In this document: positions 11,446 to 22,959 of the stretch, in pieces | Layout of the letters: each line of letters opens with the position of its first letter | Numbering within the stretch: position 1 is the first letter of the stretch | Assembly: GCA_030435675.1 (NCBI GenBank) | Contig: CM059624.1 | Location: 2,504,769 to 2,568,768 of the forward strand | Length of the DNA: 64,000 nucleotides | Source of the DNA: Steinernema hermaphroditum | Taxonomy: Eukaryota; Nematoda; Chromadorea; Rhabditida; Steinernematidae | Direction of reading: 5' to 3' | The notes under the pieces: generated by a model | The model's database searches: none | What the model was told of the DNA's origin: nothing | What the model saw: the letters and a program-made list of their open reading frames with translations, nothing else | Made by a program: the position numbers and the translations under genes

Positions 11446-11698
11446 TTAAGGTGATGCACAAGTAATGTCGATTTTTGTCAAAAAGAAAATTGTTCATGAA
11501 AGTATGATAACCAAAAGCTGAATCCAAAAGATATTCATCATTAGTATGCACGACTTGTCGCCAACGTTCACGCAGAGAATGAATGCCTTTCTCAAAGAAT
11601 TCGTGCTGATTCGGACGTGAAAAAGATTGTGACTCAAATTTCGACTTCTTCACTTCTTTTGAAGTTTTTTTTCTGGCAAGAAGTAATGCACCGACCGG
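11446..11698 (-). mobile_element. Internally deleted mariner element
   Basis: The left end (11448-11480) reads AAGGTGATGCACAAGTAAT followed by GTCGATTTTTGTC, close to the classic mariner terminal repeat. The right end near 11670-11698 carries a shorter inverted match around GGTCGGTGCATTACTTC. Between them the minus strand keeps the last part of a mariner-type transposase (EFFEKGIHSLRERWRQVV then HTNDEYLLD), whose family C-terminus typically reads like this. The catalytic DDD domain is absent, so the element cannot move by itself. TA bases at the left edge fit a TA target. Confidence 0.65.
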
Positions 11699-12932
11699 AA
11701 TAAGTGGCAGTCAAATGGCCTGATGTATGGGCTATAAGGCGGACGAAACGCTACCCTTGACGTGGTCACAACTAAAACTACGTTATAGGATATGTGCTAA
11801 ATTAACAGAAAAATGTATGGTACAGTGTGATTTGTAAGCCTGTTTTACGCTCACGCATAGCGGCGCACATTTGAAATACCCAAGCAACACGTCGTCATGT
11901 CGTCATAGCTTTATATGTTGCTCTGAACGCTGCTCTGAACAGTTTTTAAGCTGTACACTAATTTTGAACCCTAGGCGATCACCAGCGTTCGAAGACAGGA
12001 AATAGGAATCTTCATCCAAGTTTGTGAGCCGCTTGTGTGGGCAGGTTTCGATCAAGTTTTCTTTGGCTTCACCGCTGGAATGTACAGTACGCTAGGGCCC
12101 TATGCAAACTCTGTCAACAGTGCCTTGTGGTCATCCAAACCGCTTTTGCACTTCAACAATATTTTTTCCGTGTTCTGCGCAAAGAGATGATGAAAGTACT
12201 CGTCGGAGTTAAGGCATCTGCTGTTGCTCGAAATACAATTCATGTCAACTAGTCGAAGAAATGGAATGTGTGAAAGGTCAACATAGCCCACTTTTAGCGC
12301 GAATTTATTATAGATTTATTATAGAACCAACTATTTCCATTGTCTTCTTTGTCTCCCATTTCCTCGTTCTATTATTAGACGACGATACTATTAGATTTTG
12401 ACGACGATACAGGGCTACCTGAGTGCATTTTTGGATGAAGTTCCTATTTCTCTCGCTTGCTCTCTGTATCTTAAAACTGCTACCGATTAAAACGATAGTT
12501 TCAAAGAATGATCAAACATCAAGAGGAAGTATTAAACAGAGTAGAGGACAATATCCTTATCCTAAAAAGCGATCGAAGAGCCTTCGTTTTTTTTAGACAG
12601 CGTATTATTTATAGCCTCCCAGCACAAGATGACAAATATGAGACAGATAACACAGTTGTGTCAACAGCCGATTTCTACGGTTGTCGTCATCCACGAGGCC
12701 AAGAAGCTCTACGCCACCGCCCACCTTCTCCACGCCGCTCGCTCAAGCTGCGGAAAACTCACCGACACTTTGAAGTCTGTGGCTTCTGTTGTGTGCTGGC
12801 CACACACATCGAGTCTTTGTTCAATGTCTCTCTAGGTCTCACCGCGATCTGGTACAGATCGACCGTACCATTCTCACGATCTGTCGGCTGCTAGGTCGAG
12901 AGATACGATTGGGGGTTTGACGCTTTTCCAAA
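11699..12932. other. No gene recognised
   Basis: The open frames are short, and I found no splice-consistent coding sequence or repeat termini. Confidence 0.5.
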
Positions 12933-13109
12933 ACTCGACAACCCTTCAAAAGCGTAACATCGTAATCAAGGCCAAGAGAATTCCTAGAATGAATTGATTT
13001 TCACGTTTTCACACCTATGGCGATGCGAAACGTTGTGTTTCCACATTCTGCATGGTACCGATTGTACATATAATATCTGAAAAACAGGAGCAAATCGATT
13101 TACTTCTCC

Positions 13110-13324
13110 ATGCCATCGAGATTTCTCTTCAATTTTGGGTAAGCACAATCTTCACGCGTATGAAATATGCCATTTATTTTAGATTTTTCTGCGTAATTAT
13201 CGAGGAACTGCACAAAACCTGTGTTACACGTCTTCCAGTTAGGGTACTCTCCTATGAAAGCCTACCGGAAATCCCAATGCAAGCTTCCGAACAGGCTTAC
13301 GGAACCTGGAACCAATTCCATTAG
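13110..13324 (+). CDS. Small duplicated gene of unknown function (56 aa)
   Basis: Exons 13110-13138 and 13183-13324 are separated by a 44-nt intron and encode 56 residues, starting MPSRFLFNF and ending TWNQFH. No signal peptide or domain was recognised. A paralogous segment at 9962 has the same exon-intron structure but stops early. The matching intron and the conservative residue changes between copies are the evidence that this is, or was, a gene. It could also be an exon of a larger unrecognised element. Confidence 0.4.
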
Positions 13325-13668
13325 GCTGATTGATCGACGACGTAGCCATCGTTACAGTCGTAAAAGTAACGCACAATACAAGATGCGCACGCCTTAAGGT
13401 CGCACTCTCTTCCCCTTCTTTTGCACTTTCCCACCATTCAACGCGCTCCCCAAATATGCAAATTTGCTCGTCGCCAGTCTCAACGTTCATCCGCTTGCAA
13501 CCCGTAAACCATTAGAATAGAACGACGGGCAACCCTTAGTTTTCCGAGGGACACACACATTTTGTGTTACACAAGATTTATCTTTTACACCCTCATTGGC
13601 TTCTACTCGCTCTCACAAACGTGCGTTCCCGTACTCACTACTTTCGTGCTTCCGCATCACCTTCTAAT

Positions 13669-13812
13669 ATGTCTTGCGCTGCCCTTACTGTACCCGAGCA
13701 CCTATTAGCGGACCTCCCCTATGACCTGGATGTGCAGATCCACGGGAGCATGTTCAAGGCGGTGGCATGCGCCAATAGCTCTGGCCGCCGCCCGTTCCGC
13801 ATAGACGCATAG
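13669..13812 (+). CDS. Hypothetical 47-aa ORF
   Basis: A GC-richer ORF begins MSCAALTVPEHLLADLPYDL and ends RRPFRIDA. It lies inside the duplicated region. It has no recognised domain, and I see no splice sites that would extend it. It may be one exon of a longer gene. Confidence 0.25.
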   Translation: MSCAALTVPEHLLADLPYDLDVQIHGSMFKAVACANSSGRRPFRIDA

Positions 13813-14343
13813 AGGCACATACCTGTTCGTCAGGACAGAAGAACTTCTCCAGCCCCGTTGACGACGGCAGGAATGATCAGCGGAGACACCTCACCTAAGA
13901 ACCTTCGGCCTACACCTTAAATCTGCACCTTGCCCTTCGTAACACCCCCACGACAACCCGAACGAGGACGTCCGAACGAAGAACTCGGCCACCACATTAC
14001 GAAATGACCACTCTAATAGTCCGAGACCACTCTAAGCTGCTAAAGGTTAACTGATCAGCAAGGGGAAGCAGGATTCCACGAACAGACAGGATCTGACATC
14101 CAATCCTTGAACAAATCAAAGACCGAAAGTTCACCTGCGAAGCCTGAAAGGATTGAGCGACGAGACAAGTCCCGACTTGGTAGACTTGTTTGTAGACTCT
14201 TCACACCACAAAGAGAAATTTGAGTTTATGTGAATTTAAGTGGCGAGATCAGATACCCATCCCATAACGGGATCCGATTGAAAGCTTACGGTAACATCGA
14301 AATGCGGCATTTCCATTACGCCAGTCTTAGTGCCTCTAATGCG

Positions 14344-15817
14344 AGAATTTGTGATGCACCATAAATCAAAATACGTCGAAGGTAACATGATCCCGATAAA
14401 CATGTCAGCCGACTGCGCTGGTGTCGTGCTAAGCCGGCGTACTGATGGAAATTCCACACTACAGTGGCACAAACGAGCCAAAGCTCACAGCTACTACTAC
14501 TGCGACTAAGCATTGGACCTCCTTAAATCCCGTCCCAGCCAGCAGACCAATGAATCCCGACAAAGTGTATGTATTTTTAACCCATAACCAACAGCAATAT
14601 GTTCCATATGTTTCAGTCCACGCAGGCAACCGCAACCAAACTCGTCACATCACAAACAAAAAATCGAATTTATGATGAATCATAAATCGAAATACGTCGG
14701 AGGCAACATGATCCCCAAAGGCATGTTGTCCACATGTGACACCGACAACGCTGGAATCGTCCTAAGCCGGCGTACTGACGAAAATTGCACAGTACAGTGG
14801 CAAAAACGACCCATCTCCCAAGTCAAAGGACCCTATCTCTGGACTGTGGCTTAACCAAGTCCACGCACAAGAGGCCCCATTTCAACGTATGACACATTTT
14901 TCTTTGGTACAGAGTCAATTACTTTTTAGAAATGAAACAACTCATGAAGGGGTGGCTGCAATCGAAAAGATTAGACTTCATGCAAAGCCACGTCTAAAGC
15001 AGCTGGTGCAAAAGCGTCATCGCCTATTTCGACGGTGAACGAATTAGGGACAGGCTCCTGACAGAAGCAATGCACTAAACGTAAGTAGCCTCTTCAGGCA
15101 AAATGCTATCATCATTCATGTAGAACAAGTACAACATCAACGACGAAGCAAATCAGCTCGTGTTGTCTAGTGCACGGATCACACCAATTCTACACGCAAC
15201 AACGAACATATACGCTCTTCCGGCGTCTTTACAAGAAACGTTCTGTAAGTTATAACCACGCCATCCAAATGCACCTAAAGAACATCTTTTTTCAGCATAC
15301 AAACAAACGAAGCGGAATGTCTAACAACAAACATACAATACACCGATTACGAAACCTTCATAACTGTCTGTTTAAACACCAAGGCAATGATAGTATTTAA
15401 AGCACTAAACGTAAGTAACGTCTTCAACCAAAATGCTATCATCATTCATGTAGAGCAACTACAACATCAACGACGAAGCAGATCAGCTCGTGTTGTCTAG
15501 TGCACGGATAACACCATTTCTACACAACGGAACATATCTGGTAGCAACAATATGCATGCCAAAAGTCAACATTGGCTGCACGATGTTTACGGTAAACTTA
15601 CTAACAGAAGCGAATAAAATTAATTTATTTTTAGGTAGTCAGTCTTGGCCTCTTTCCAAAGCATACAGGCCTTTACGTACGCCACGCTCACGACTTTGCG
15701 CACGGTTTGCCAAAAACAGCATCAAATATAACTCAATCAGATCTGCTGCGAGATCCATCTATCAAATGTCAGCATCTGTTTACCGGACACACTATAAAGA
15801 TGCCCTGTGCGAGTTAA
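14344..15817 (+). CDS. Tandem-module gene of unknown family (partial model)
   Basis: The best supported exons are 15296-15410, 15454-15591 and 15635-15817. They splice in frame into 145 residues that end in TAA, with conserved pieces TKAMIVFKALN, SNYNINDEADQLVLSSARI and TICMPKVNIGCTMFT. An earlier, similar copy of the middle exon begins near 15124 (NKYNINDEANQLVLSSARI). Further upstream, two related modules (14344-14474 and 14664-14800) share HKSKYV.GNMIP, a cysteine and LSRRTD; the second is open from an acceptor at 14616. The parts look like one gene, or gene array, built by local duplication, but the joints between 14.8 and 15.3 kb are unresolved. The product may be extracellular (scattered Cys, NGT and NIT sequons). 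I do not recognise the family. Some copies may be dead. Confidence 0.45.
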
Positions 15818-15950
15818 TCCTGTGAAGTACCTCTTGAGAGGAAACACAGAGAGGTGCCGAAACATATGTGAAGAAGATTCGCATCAGATCAGGACCCGCC
15901 TCCCCATATTTGTATTTATCATCATTTCGTTATCGTGTTTTTGTAATAAA

Positions 15951-15972
15951 GGTTTAATTACCCAAGTTTGAG
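15951..15972 (+). ncRNA. Exact SL1 spliced-leader sequence
   Basis: The 22 nt begin GGTTTAATTACCC and end AAGTTTGAG, identical to the nematode SL1 leader. GT follows directly, as at the donor site of an SL RNA. The next 90 nt do not resemble the usual SL1 RNA body and show no clear Sm site (AATTTTTGG type). It may be a divergent or broken SL RNA gene, or the 5' end of a retro-copied trans-spliced mRNA. An AATAAA lies just before it, possibly the polyadenylation signal of the gene ending at 15817. Confidence 0.6.
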
Positions 15973-17407
15973 GTTGTTAAATCAAGTCCCGCGTGGCAAA
16001 CGGGCAACCTACACAAATAATCCGTAGCTTCACCCACAACCAAACAACATCCAGAAAACGGGGCATCTGCATCTCCTCTAATTCACCATTGAAACCCCCC
16101 TCTCCGCGCCGCATAAACATGCTCTTGATAGCCCTCCATACTGCCACATGGTATCGCCGCGATGGAAATCCTGCCTGCTTTCCGAAGGCACCTGGCTTTG
16201 TGGAGCACAGTTTCCACCTTTAACTTGATCATTATTGTTTGCTAAAGCTTGTTGTTTTCTTTGCGCCTGTTTTGGCGGTTTGTCTGGGCGCCAAGCTACA
16301 AAGGAAGGAACAAAACGGACTTTTTATAATTGTAAAGTTAATCACTATATAGATGCAAATAGCAAATAGCGAAGACCTCTTTTGGACTATTGCCTTTTAC
16401 CATCACTGTTGTTGCTTGGTTACATTTATCAGCTCTCCATTGCCCACGTCATTCATCATTTCTGTCAGTTTTTCACATTTCTGCAAATCCCTTCAAAAAG
16501 CTTAAAACACATTCACTTCCCCTTCTTCTTGGTCCCGCTTGATTGATCATTTGCCCTCCGATGCGCTCACTCTCGTGACCCGAGCGCAGGTGTTCCTGGA
16601 CCTGATCTTTAAATTGATGTACTTGTCACAGGTCCACATCGATTTTCCATTTGTTTTGTTCTTACACCGCAGCATACGGTAGATTTTATGGGGGCATTCC
16701 TCCAGGGCTGTATAGCTTGACGTCGTGGGTCGGCTTGATAAGAAGATGGAGAAGGGATGCCATGAGGAAGTAGATTTGCCAGTTGATAGAGCCAGTTGAT
16801 ATCAAACGACAGATGGTGAGGAAACTTGAAAAACAGACACTTTTGGCATCGGAAAGCCGAGAACCAAGAGGCCTTTTTAGGGGTTTAATCGTGAGTAACT
16901 CTAAAGCCGAAATTCCAAAAGTGAAGATTCCTGCCGCTATCAAAAAAGCTTAAAATTACCATCACCACAGGAAGGCAGTAAACTAATAACGAAAGGTTAG
17001 GAGGGGTGCCGAACCCGGACCCGAAAAATGACAACCAAGACACTATCCAATTCGACCAAACAGACGGTTAGCCAACGGCTGGCAAAGTTGACTATGGCTT
17101 AATGAACGTATCTTCCATATGACGTTTACATGATCTGATTGCGTATATGCCCGACGATCTTTTGCACTTCACATTCATTAATATAGGCCTACAGGTATGC
17201 CAATTTTCAGCCCGATCTGCCACTTCGGAAGGCTCACTTGTAGGATAGTCTCCTTGGTCCTTTGCCCATTAGATGGTTGATACAAAAAGGCCTTTATTAC
17301 TTGAAAATGAAATACACACCATTGCACTATGTACACCTGTATGATCATAAACTATTATAATTACCAGTATGCGGGGCAGCCATAAGGAACACAAAGATAT
17401 TATTCAC
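15973..17407. other. Mostly no gene recognised
   Basis: The stretch downstream of the SL1 copy and up to the module gene at 17.4 kb has no clear coding sequence apart from one membrane-like ORF at 16686-16943 on the minus strand. Confidence 0.45.
16686..16943 (-). CDS. Possible membrane-protein exon
   Basis: An 85-codon minus-strand frame has two hydrophobic stretches (IFTFGISALELL and WQIYFLMASLLHLL) and ends KLYSPGGMPP. It reads like the last exon of a small membrane protein, but I found no upstream exon with matching phase and no family match. It may be chance. Confidence 0.25.
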   Translation of the reverse strand: MIAAGIFTFGISALELLTIKPLKRPLGSRLSDAKSVCFSSFLTICRLISTGSINWQIYFLMASLLHLLIKPTHDVKLYSPGGMPP

Positions 17408-20400
17408 TCAGTAGACGCTGCCTCTCCGAAGCGAATGCAAAGGGAAGTGATTGCAGCCGTGTACATCGTCCCAGAGCTTCCCCTTCGCCGCTTCCAGGAT
17501 CTCCTTGTTGACACCGATGATCACACTCCGGTTGCTGTTGATGCGGTAGTTGTGGCAGATCTCGATCAGCCTATCTCCTCGCGACTCTAAACACCGCATT
17601 TTAAAAGGAAACACGTCATTTGGTGCCTACTTGGATTGAGATAGAAGACGCTGATGTACATGAGACATCCATGACCCGTCTCGTCTCTTCCAAAGTTCTC
17701 GAATTTTCCAGGAACGACTTCTTTGAAGCCGATAGACTCGCTTTGAATTCGGCCATCGACTGAAATGAGTTATACAAGACGATCAAAGCCAAGATATTTA
17801 CCTGGAATTGTATTTCTCATAATGTCAGCCATGTCGTTGAGTTTAGTGGGTAGCGTATGGACAGCAGCGTAGAGAAGATAGCGGCAACCGTTAGAAATGT
17901 TTACCACAGCGTGGGGGTTATATCTGAAAGTAAAATTTGAGATATATCACTTCATATAATGACATACTTTGAATCTTTTCTTTTCGACTTGTCATGTCCA
18001 TGTTCGTCGATGGTGGTTTCGCCATCTTTGGCCAAGTCAACCGTTCCGTCTTGCTCGATAATCACGTTCCTTCCAGCAGTAATCGTCTCACTCTCTATGT
18101 TAAAATGCGTCGGATGCTGGCTGGCTTCTTTTTGCTGGAAAATTTTCACAAAAACGTTCGCTTCTCCATCGGCCACGGTGTACTCGAATTCGTGGGTCTC
18201 GCCCGGAGCTATTTTTACGATATCCTTCCATTCGCCGAAATCCCGTTCTTCTAAACGAAAAACAATGATAAAGTGCACGAGGGGGGGCTGAAAATAATTA
18301 CTTTTTCCAATGTCCTCTTCGAACTTGTCACTGACGCACTTGAAGTACTTCTCGTCCGGCTCCACCATCACGTAAACATCGTCAAGGCCGCTGTTGAAAA
18401 CGTTCGTTTTGCACGGGATTTCGATAGAACTGAAGATCTCACAATTGGCATCTTATTGAACAGCGGCTATCTTTTGTTGGATAGGACAAAAACTAGAGTT
18501 ATAGAGTTCTTTGTCATTATAGTCCCTTTTAGTGGTATAGGGATTGTTGAGTTGACCATATGAGCCGATGAGGGGATGCGTGAATACGGTAGTAGGATAG
18601 GATTGAAGGCATTCTCATATGATCAATTCAAGAACCCATGTAACTTCCACAACCCTACTACCATATTCACGTATCTCCTAATCGTCATAGTTCAGATTTA
18701 AACGCATAAAAAATGGAATGGCTGATGAAAATATTGATTTGCTCAAAGACCGCGAGACCACCATCGGCAAACGGAGACCTGACGTCAATTTTGATCTTAT
18801 TTGAACAGAACATCGTCGTTTTTTACACCTGGTCGTTGATCCTTGACGACTTGCATCTTTTTGATCTTTGACAACAGCAACACCTCCATCAACGTGTGGT
18901 TTTGAGGTTTCTAATTTAAGACCTGGCAGACGAACCAATCACTCTCGATCTGTCTCATGATCATGAGCACCCTCAAAACAATGCACGGCCCAATGCTCAC
19001 GGACTCCGACAAACTAGCGTATAGAGGACAGTAATGTTGATTGGTAACAGGTGAGTTATAATTGTCCAGATATACACGGTGAAGCGAAGGTGCAAGAGGC
19101 AGAGCTGACTAAACAGTCCTTAACTTGTTTGTATGCTTTCTTGTGTGTTCCCCGAATTGGACAGGTCGGGGTTTTAGGAGCACCCTGTATGTTACATACA
19201 TCACAACAGTGGCGATCGATTGGTTCGAACTCGAAGATAAGAGAGGCTTTCTACCAATGGAGGTGAGCAGAAGAGCTCGGAGTGTTGCGTCTCCTGGAGC
19301 AACTGAAGAACGGCGACTCCAGAAAGGGATCGTAACATCAAGATTGAGGGCTAGCCTGACCACAAAACCCCGAAATGGACCAAAAAGGTCAAAGGAAGGC
19401 AAGACAACTGTTTTGGTATAATTTCACTGTAGAATTTTTAAGTGTCTGTTCTGGAATTTATAACAAAAAAACCTACACAGTACGCTTGTGGTCCTTTCCA
19501 TCCGTGTCGGTCCACACTTCTCCCTTCGTTGTTGTCAAGACCTAAACACGATCTTGTTATGAGGGTGGTAGTCAAAACATTTGTGCAGGAAATTCCGCGA
19601 CGTCGTAAGCACATGTTTTTGTGGCGCGCCGTGGAATGCCGGAACTGCCGCACTGATAACATTACACTCACCTTTTCTTCCGAACTAATAATAATTCCTT
19701 CGCCTCGTTTCATCGAGTAGTTGCGGCAGATGAGTTTTCGCTCCCAGGGAACGCTGCCTAAATCTTGGTTGGTAGAGCGATGGTATCACGCAAGGACATA
19801 CGATGAACATAGGGCTGAGAGTATATGGTGACGCCGATCTTCGCTTTTACGATGCCCGGTGGGACTGGGAACTCGGCGCTGTCGCCGGGCGCTACAGTTG
19901 CGTGTCGGTTCGACTCATCTTCTACAGGCGCTTCGTCGGGAACTAAATGTAGATGTATGTTAATGAAATGAGGGGTGAACTTGTGGGGTTTCGCAAAAAT
20001 CGGTACATAACACATGATCCAAATCCCATTCTAATCTACTCAGCAAATCCTAACTCACTCCTGGGAGGGGGTATGGCTCAAATTCCTGGGAGGACGGTTG
20101 AGATCCGAAAAGGACTGACGGAATCCAAATTCGAATCCCTTGGGGTACATTCGAACGGCTGAAGAACGGTCAAGATCAAGGGGATGGGGAGGCAGAATGA
20201 TACCATAAAATCTAATGATCGTCGATTATCCCCCTCATGATTAACAGAAGACTGGAAGCCTAGTTAGAACCTGTAATTCAAAGAGATGGCTTACCATCAA
20301 AAGAGACGGACATCAACTTCTTGCCAAACATGCTCTTCTTCGAATGGTCATAGTGCACTTGAATAGATATTTGGTGATCACTCGCATTGCCGATTGTGAT

Positions 20401-20448
20401 CTTTCCTTCTTTGAAGTAATGATTGAAGACGGAACACATCTCCGACAC
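17408..20448 (-). CDS. Multi-module protein of unrecognised family (5' end not found)
   Basis: Exons supported by splice sites and frame are 20448-20295, 19942-19802, 19757-19672, about 19541-19478, an exon around 18430, then about 18247-17990 and the last exons ending in TGA at 17408. At least three copies of one beta-rich module are readable. Each has a first strand with an Asn (ITIGNASDHQISIQV, NVFNSGLDDVYVMV, AVVNISNGCRYLLYAAV), a middle PG turn (VAPGDSAEF, IAPGETHEF, VVPGKFENF), and a late strand with hydrophobic pairs (GEGIIISSEE, GRNVIIEQDGTV, NRSVIIGVNKE). The region 19.4-18.6 kb may hold another diverged module (SVAPGDATL). No membrane segment is visible and the start exon is not found. 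It shares the module with the genes at 22.1, 26.4 and 28.3 kb. The function is unknown. Confidence 0.7.
18574..18676. repeat. Imperfect palindrome within an intron
   Basis: The sequence GATGCGTGAATACGGTAGTA near 18575 reappears inverted near 18650-18675 (TACTACCATATTCACGTATC). The arms are about 28 nt with a ~45-nt spacer. It is probably a small MITE-like insertion in the module gene. Confidence 0.6.
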
Positions 20449-20924
20449 CTGAAATTAGAGCAGCTATGATGTGTGGGATACGGTAGAATCTGATATCGAC
20501 GTAGAAAAGGTGAGTGTAATCAGTGGGTTAATAAATAAGAAGCGGATCGACTGGGACAGCCACCCCAGCACAAGCACAATAAAATGTCGGGGCGTCTCGA
20601 CACCTCAGGAATTTCTTTGACGCCACCAGGTGACGACAGAACAATGGCGACACAAAAACGAAGTCCGATCTGCAAATCATTTAAACACCCAGTCCCGCCC
20701 GGCACTCCGGAAGGGTCGATTAGACAGGCGGGCCGAGGAACGAAGGGCGGTGATAAATCGGCTCGATGGGGGTGTTGTTCCCAGATTCAGGAAGTGGAAG
20801 AATCTTCGCGATAAATAACGTGATTATTGGGAGAATTATGTGACTTGATGGAAAGGGCATTCATGTCAACATTGGACCGAAGGGTCAAAGAGTAAGCACG
20901 ATGATGACTTGGAAATGGTGAGCA
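20449..20924. other. Upstream of module gene; start exon not located
   Basis: The first exon of the module gene should lie here or further right, but no ATG exon with a matching donor was clear. Confidence 0.4.
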
Positions 20925-21208
20925 AGGGATAGGGATAGGGATAGGGATAGGGATAGGGATAGGGATAGGGATAGGGATAGGGATAGGGATAGGGATAGGG
21001 ATAGGGATAGGGATAGGGATAGGGATAGGGATAGGGATAGGGATAGGGATAGGGATAGGGATAGGGATAGGGATAGGGATAGGGATAGGGATAGGGATAG
21101 GGATAGGGATAGGGATAGGGATAGGGATAGGGATAGGGATAGGGATAGGGATAGGGATAGGGATAGGGATAGGGATAGGGATAGGGATAGGGATAGGGAT
21201 AGGGATAG
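20925..21208. repeat. Perfect hexamer array (AGGGAT)n, about 47 units
   Basis: About 284 bp of uninterrupted AGGGAT units lie here. The plus strand is G-rich with GGG every six bases. The unit differs from the nematode telomere repeat TTAGGC. The minus-strand frame (Leu-Ser)n is only a consequence of the repeat. Confidence 0.98.
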
Positions 21209-22105
21209 TGTTCGGTTTTTTATCAAAGAAAAAACTTATTTTTTGGAGGAATATTCTGTGCCAAAGTCATTAATTTAAAGATCAAGTGGAAGAACACCTG
21301 CTCTCGAGTCAGCGGAATGAGCTCAGCGGAGGGTGAATGATCAATCAAGCAAGAAGGAAAAGAAGGGGAAGTCTAGCTGTTTTACACCTTTTTCAGTCGA
21401 TCTCTAGCTCTGAAATTATGACATGTGAATGGTCATTTTTCGAAACGTAGAAAATCACATAAGTTCTTATTGTTTCGCTTCGAAATACAGCGACAGCTGC
21501 AAAGTTCCTTTGTCCTCTCATGAAGTAGTCACATTGTTTGATCGGCCCACGTGATTTGAGAACATTGTTCTGCACTTTACTGCTTGTGCTAGTTGCGTGC
21601 ATCTGATGTCTATGCGTCATTTAGTTGAACTTGAGGTCGTAAATAATGTAGTGATGTACTGAAAGGAATCCGAAAGAATGTAGAAGAAGGGATATACCCA
21701 AAAAACTGACGACACAAATGGTGTTAGTGACGTTGTCACTCACATCGACGAGACGGTGGAATTATGGCCTCATTTAAGAGTATAAACTCGGTTCACCTGT
21801 TGTCAAGCTAGCGGTGTCTCAGCGTAGTAATTTTTTAAAAAGGGGGTCACTAAGATCAAAAGATTTATGATCATTTTCTGACTTATGACAGGTGATGGCC
21901 AAAATGACGTCTGTTGAACGTAGATGAGTTATTCTTGGCGCCTGATGTAGAGCTGTTACACTGCAAAAAGCGAGATCTACGGAGATCAGACATCATGGAT
22001 TTGACTTTTCTTCGCATAAAGTTTGATCTGTATTTTGCAAGAGAACCTTCCGACGTGTACGCCTCATATACGGTATGGCTACAAACTTTCAGCTCGATCA
22101 TTTAC

Positions 22106-22245
22106 CTTGTCAGGTTTCACGATACACGCGCTCCTTGGGTTCCCCCCCTCAGGTTTTATACGAAAGAGCTTCCCCTTAGCACAAATGTAGTTCTTGCTAC
22201 ATACAAGACCTACCGCATGTTCGAGTTCGAGGCCATTCTTAATGA
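22106..22245 (-). CDS. Exon of a further module-family gene (partial)
   Basis: This exon lies between acceptor CTTCTAG and donor GTAAATG and encodes IKNGLELEHAVGLVCSKNY, then FRIKPEGGNPRSACIVKPDK. The pattern of a first strand with an Asn followed by an I-P-E-G turn matches the modules of the 17.4, 26.4 and 28.3 kb genes. Neighbouring exons were not resolved; sequence at 22060-21890 could continue it. It may be a fragment. Confidence 0.4.
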
Positions 22246-22959
22246 CTAGAAGGTGGGAGACAGTGAGTATCTCTTCAAAATACAGAAGACGATGGAGAAG
22301 GAACTTCACCTTAAGGATCAATGGCTTGCCCCTCGACTGATTTTCATTTTCGAAAACCTCAAACTCAGGTATTCTTTCGTTGCTCATGCAAGTGTTCGCT
22401 TGAAGGATCGAAAACAAAAATTCTCGTCAAAAATGGCTTGAATTTTTGCATTTCTTGAAGAATCCATTACTTGAATGTTGATTTTTGGAGGCGATCTTGA
22501 GTTTCTTAGTCATGCTTGTTCACTTTTTCATATGTTTTCCATACTGTCCTTGGTACGGTTCTGATTGGAATCATCATCTGCTGTTCGGTTCAGTAGTAGT
22601 TTGAAGATAATGCACACTTTGCACAGGCGTTAGCAGAACGGTATGCGGGTACCCTTCGATCAGATCACCCTTTGACCGCATTTGTCCCTGAATAGCCGCC
22701 CCTTCCATACGGTAGAGTTGTGATTTTCGATTTTGCTATTAGTGACATCTTTGAGACATACTATGCCTTCTAAAGCCTTAATTCCATTATATGATCCAAA
22801 TTCTCATCTGAACTCTTTGATTCACACGTGACAGACATGTGACCATCAAACACCATTTTTTGTGTGCTTGGCGATTGATGTGTGATCGATGTGATGCGAT
22901 AAATTTGTTTGCGATCGATCGGACGCCGCTTCGAACTGCTTGCGTGTTTTGGAAGCGAC

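Larger units (their letters stand above)
12933..14230 (+). repeat. Diverged duplication, copy B
   Basis: This copy matches 9783-10630 in several collinear blocks and is longer through extra sequence between blocks. It holds the intact small reading frame at 13110-13324 and a further short ORF at 13669-13812. Shared blocks include the intron of the small gene and the CCGAGACCACTCTAAGCTGC segment near 14018. Confidence 0.65.

Noticed and set aside
20885..21226. 113-aa (Leu-Ser)n open frame on the minus strand
   Set aside because: It is purely the translation of the AGGGAT hexamer array; no coding signal is independent of the repeat.
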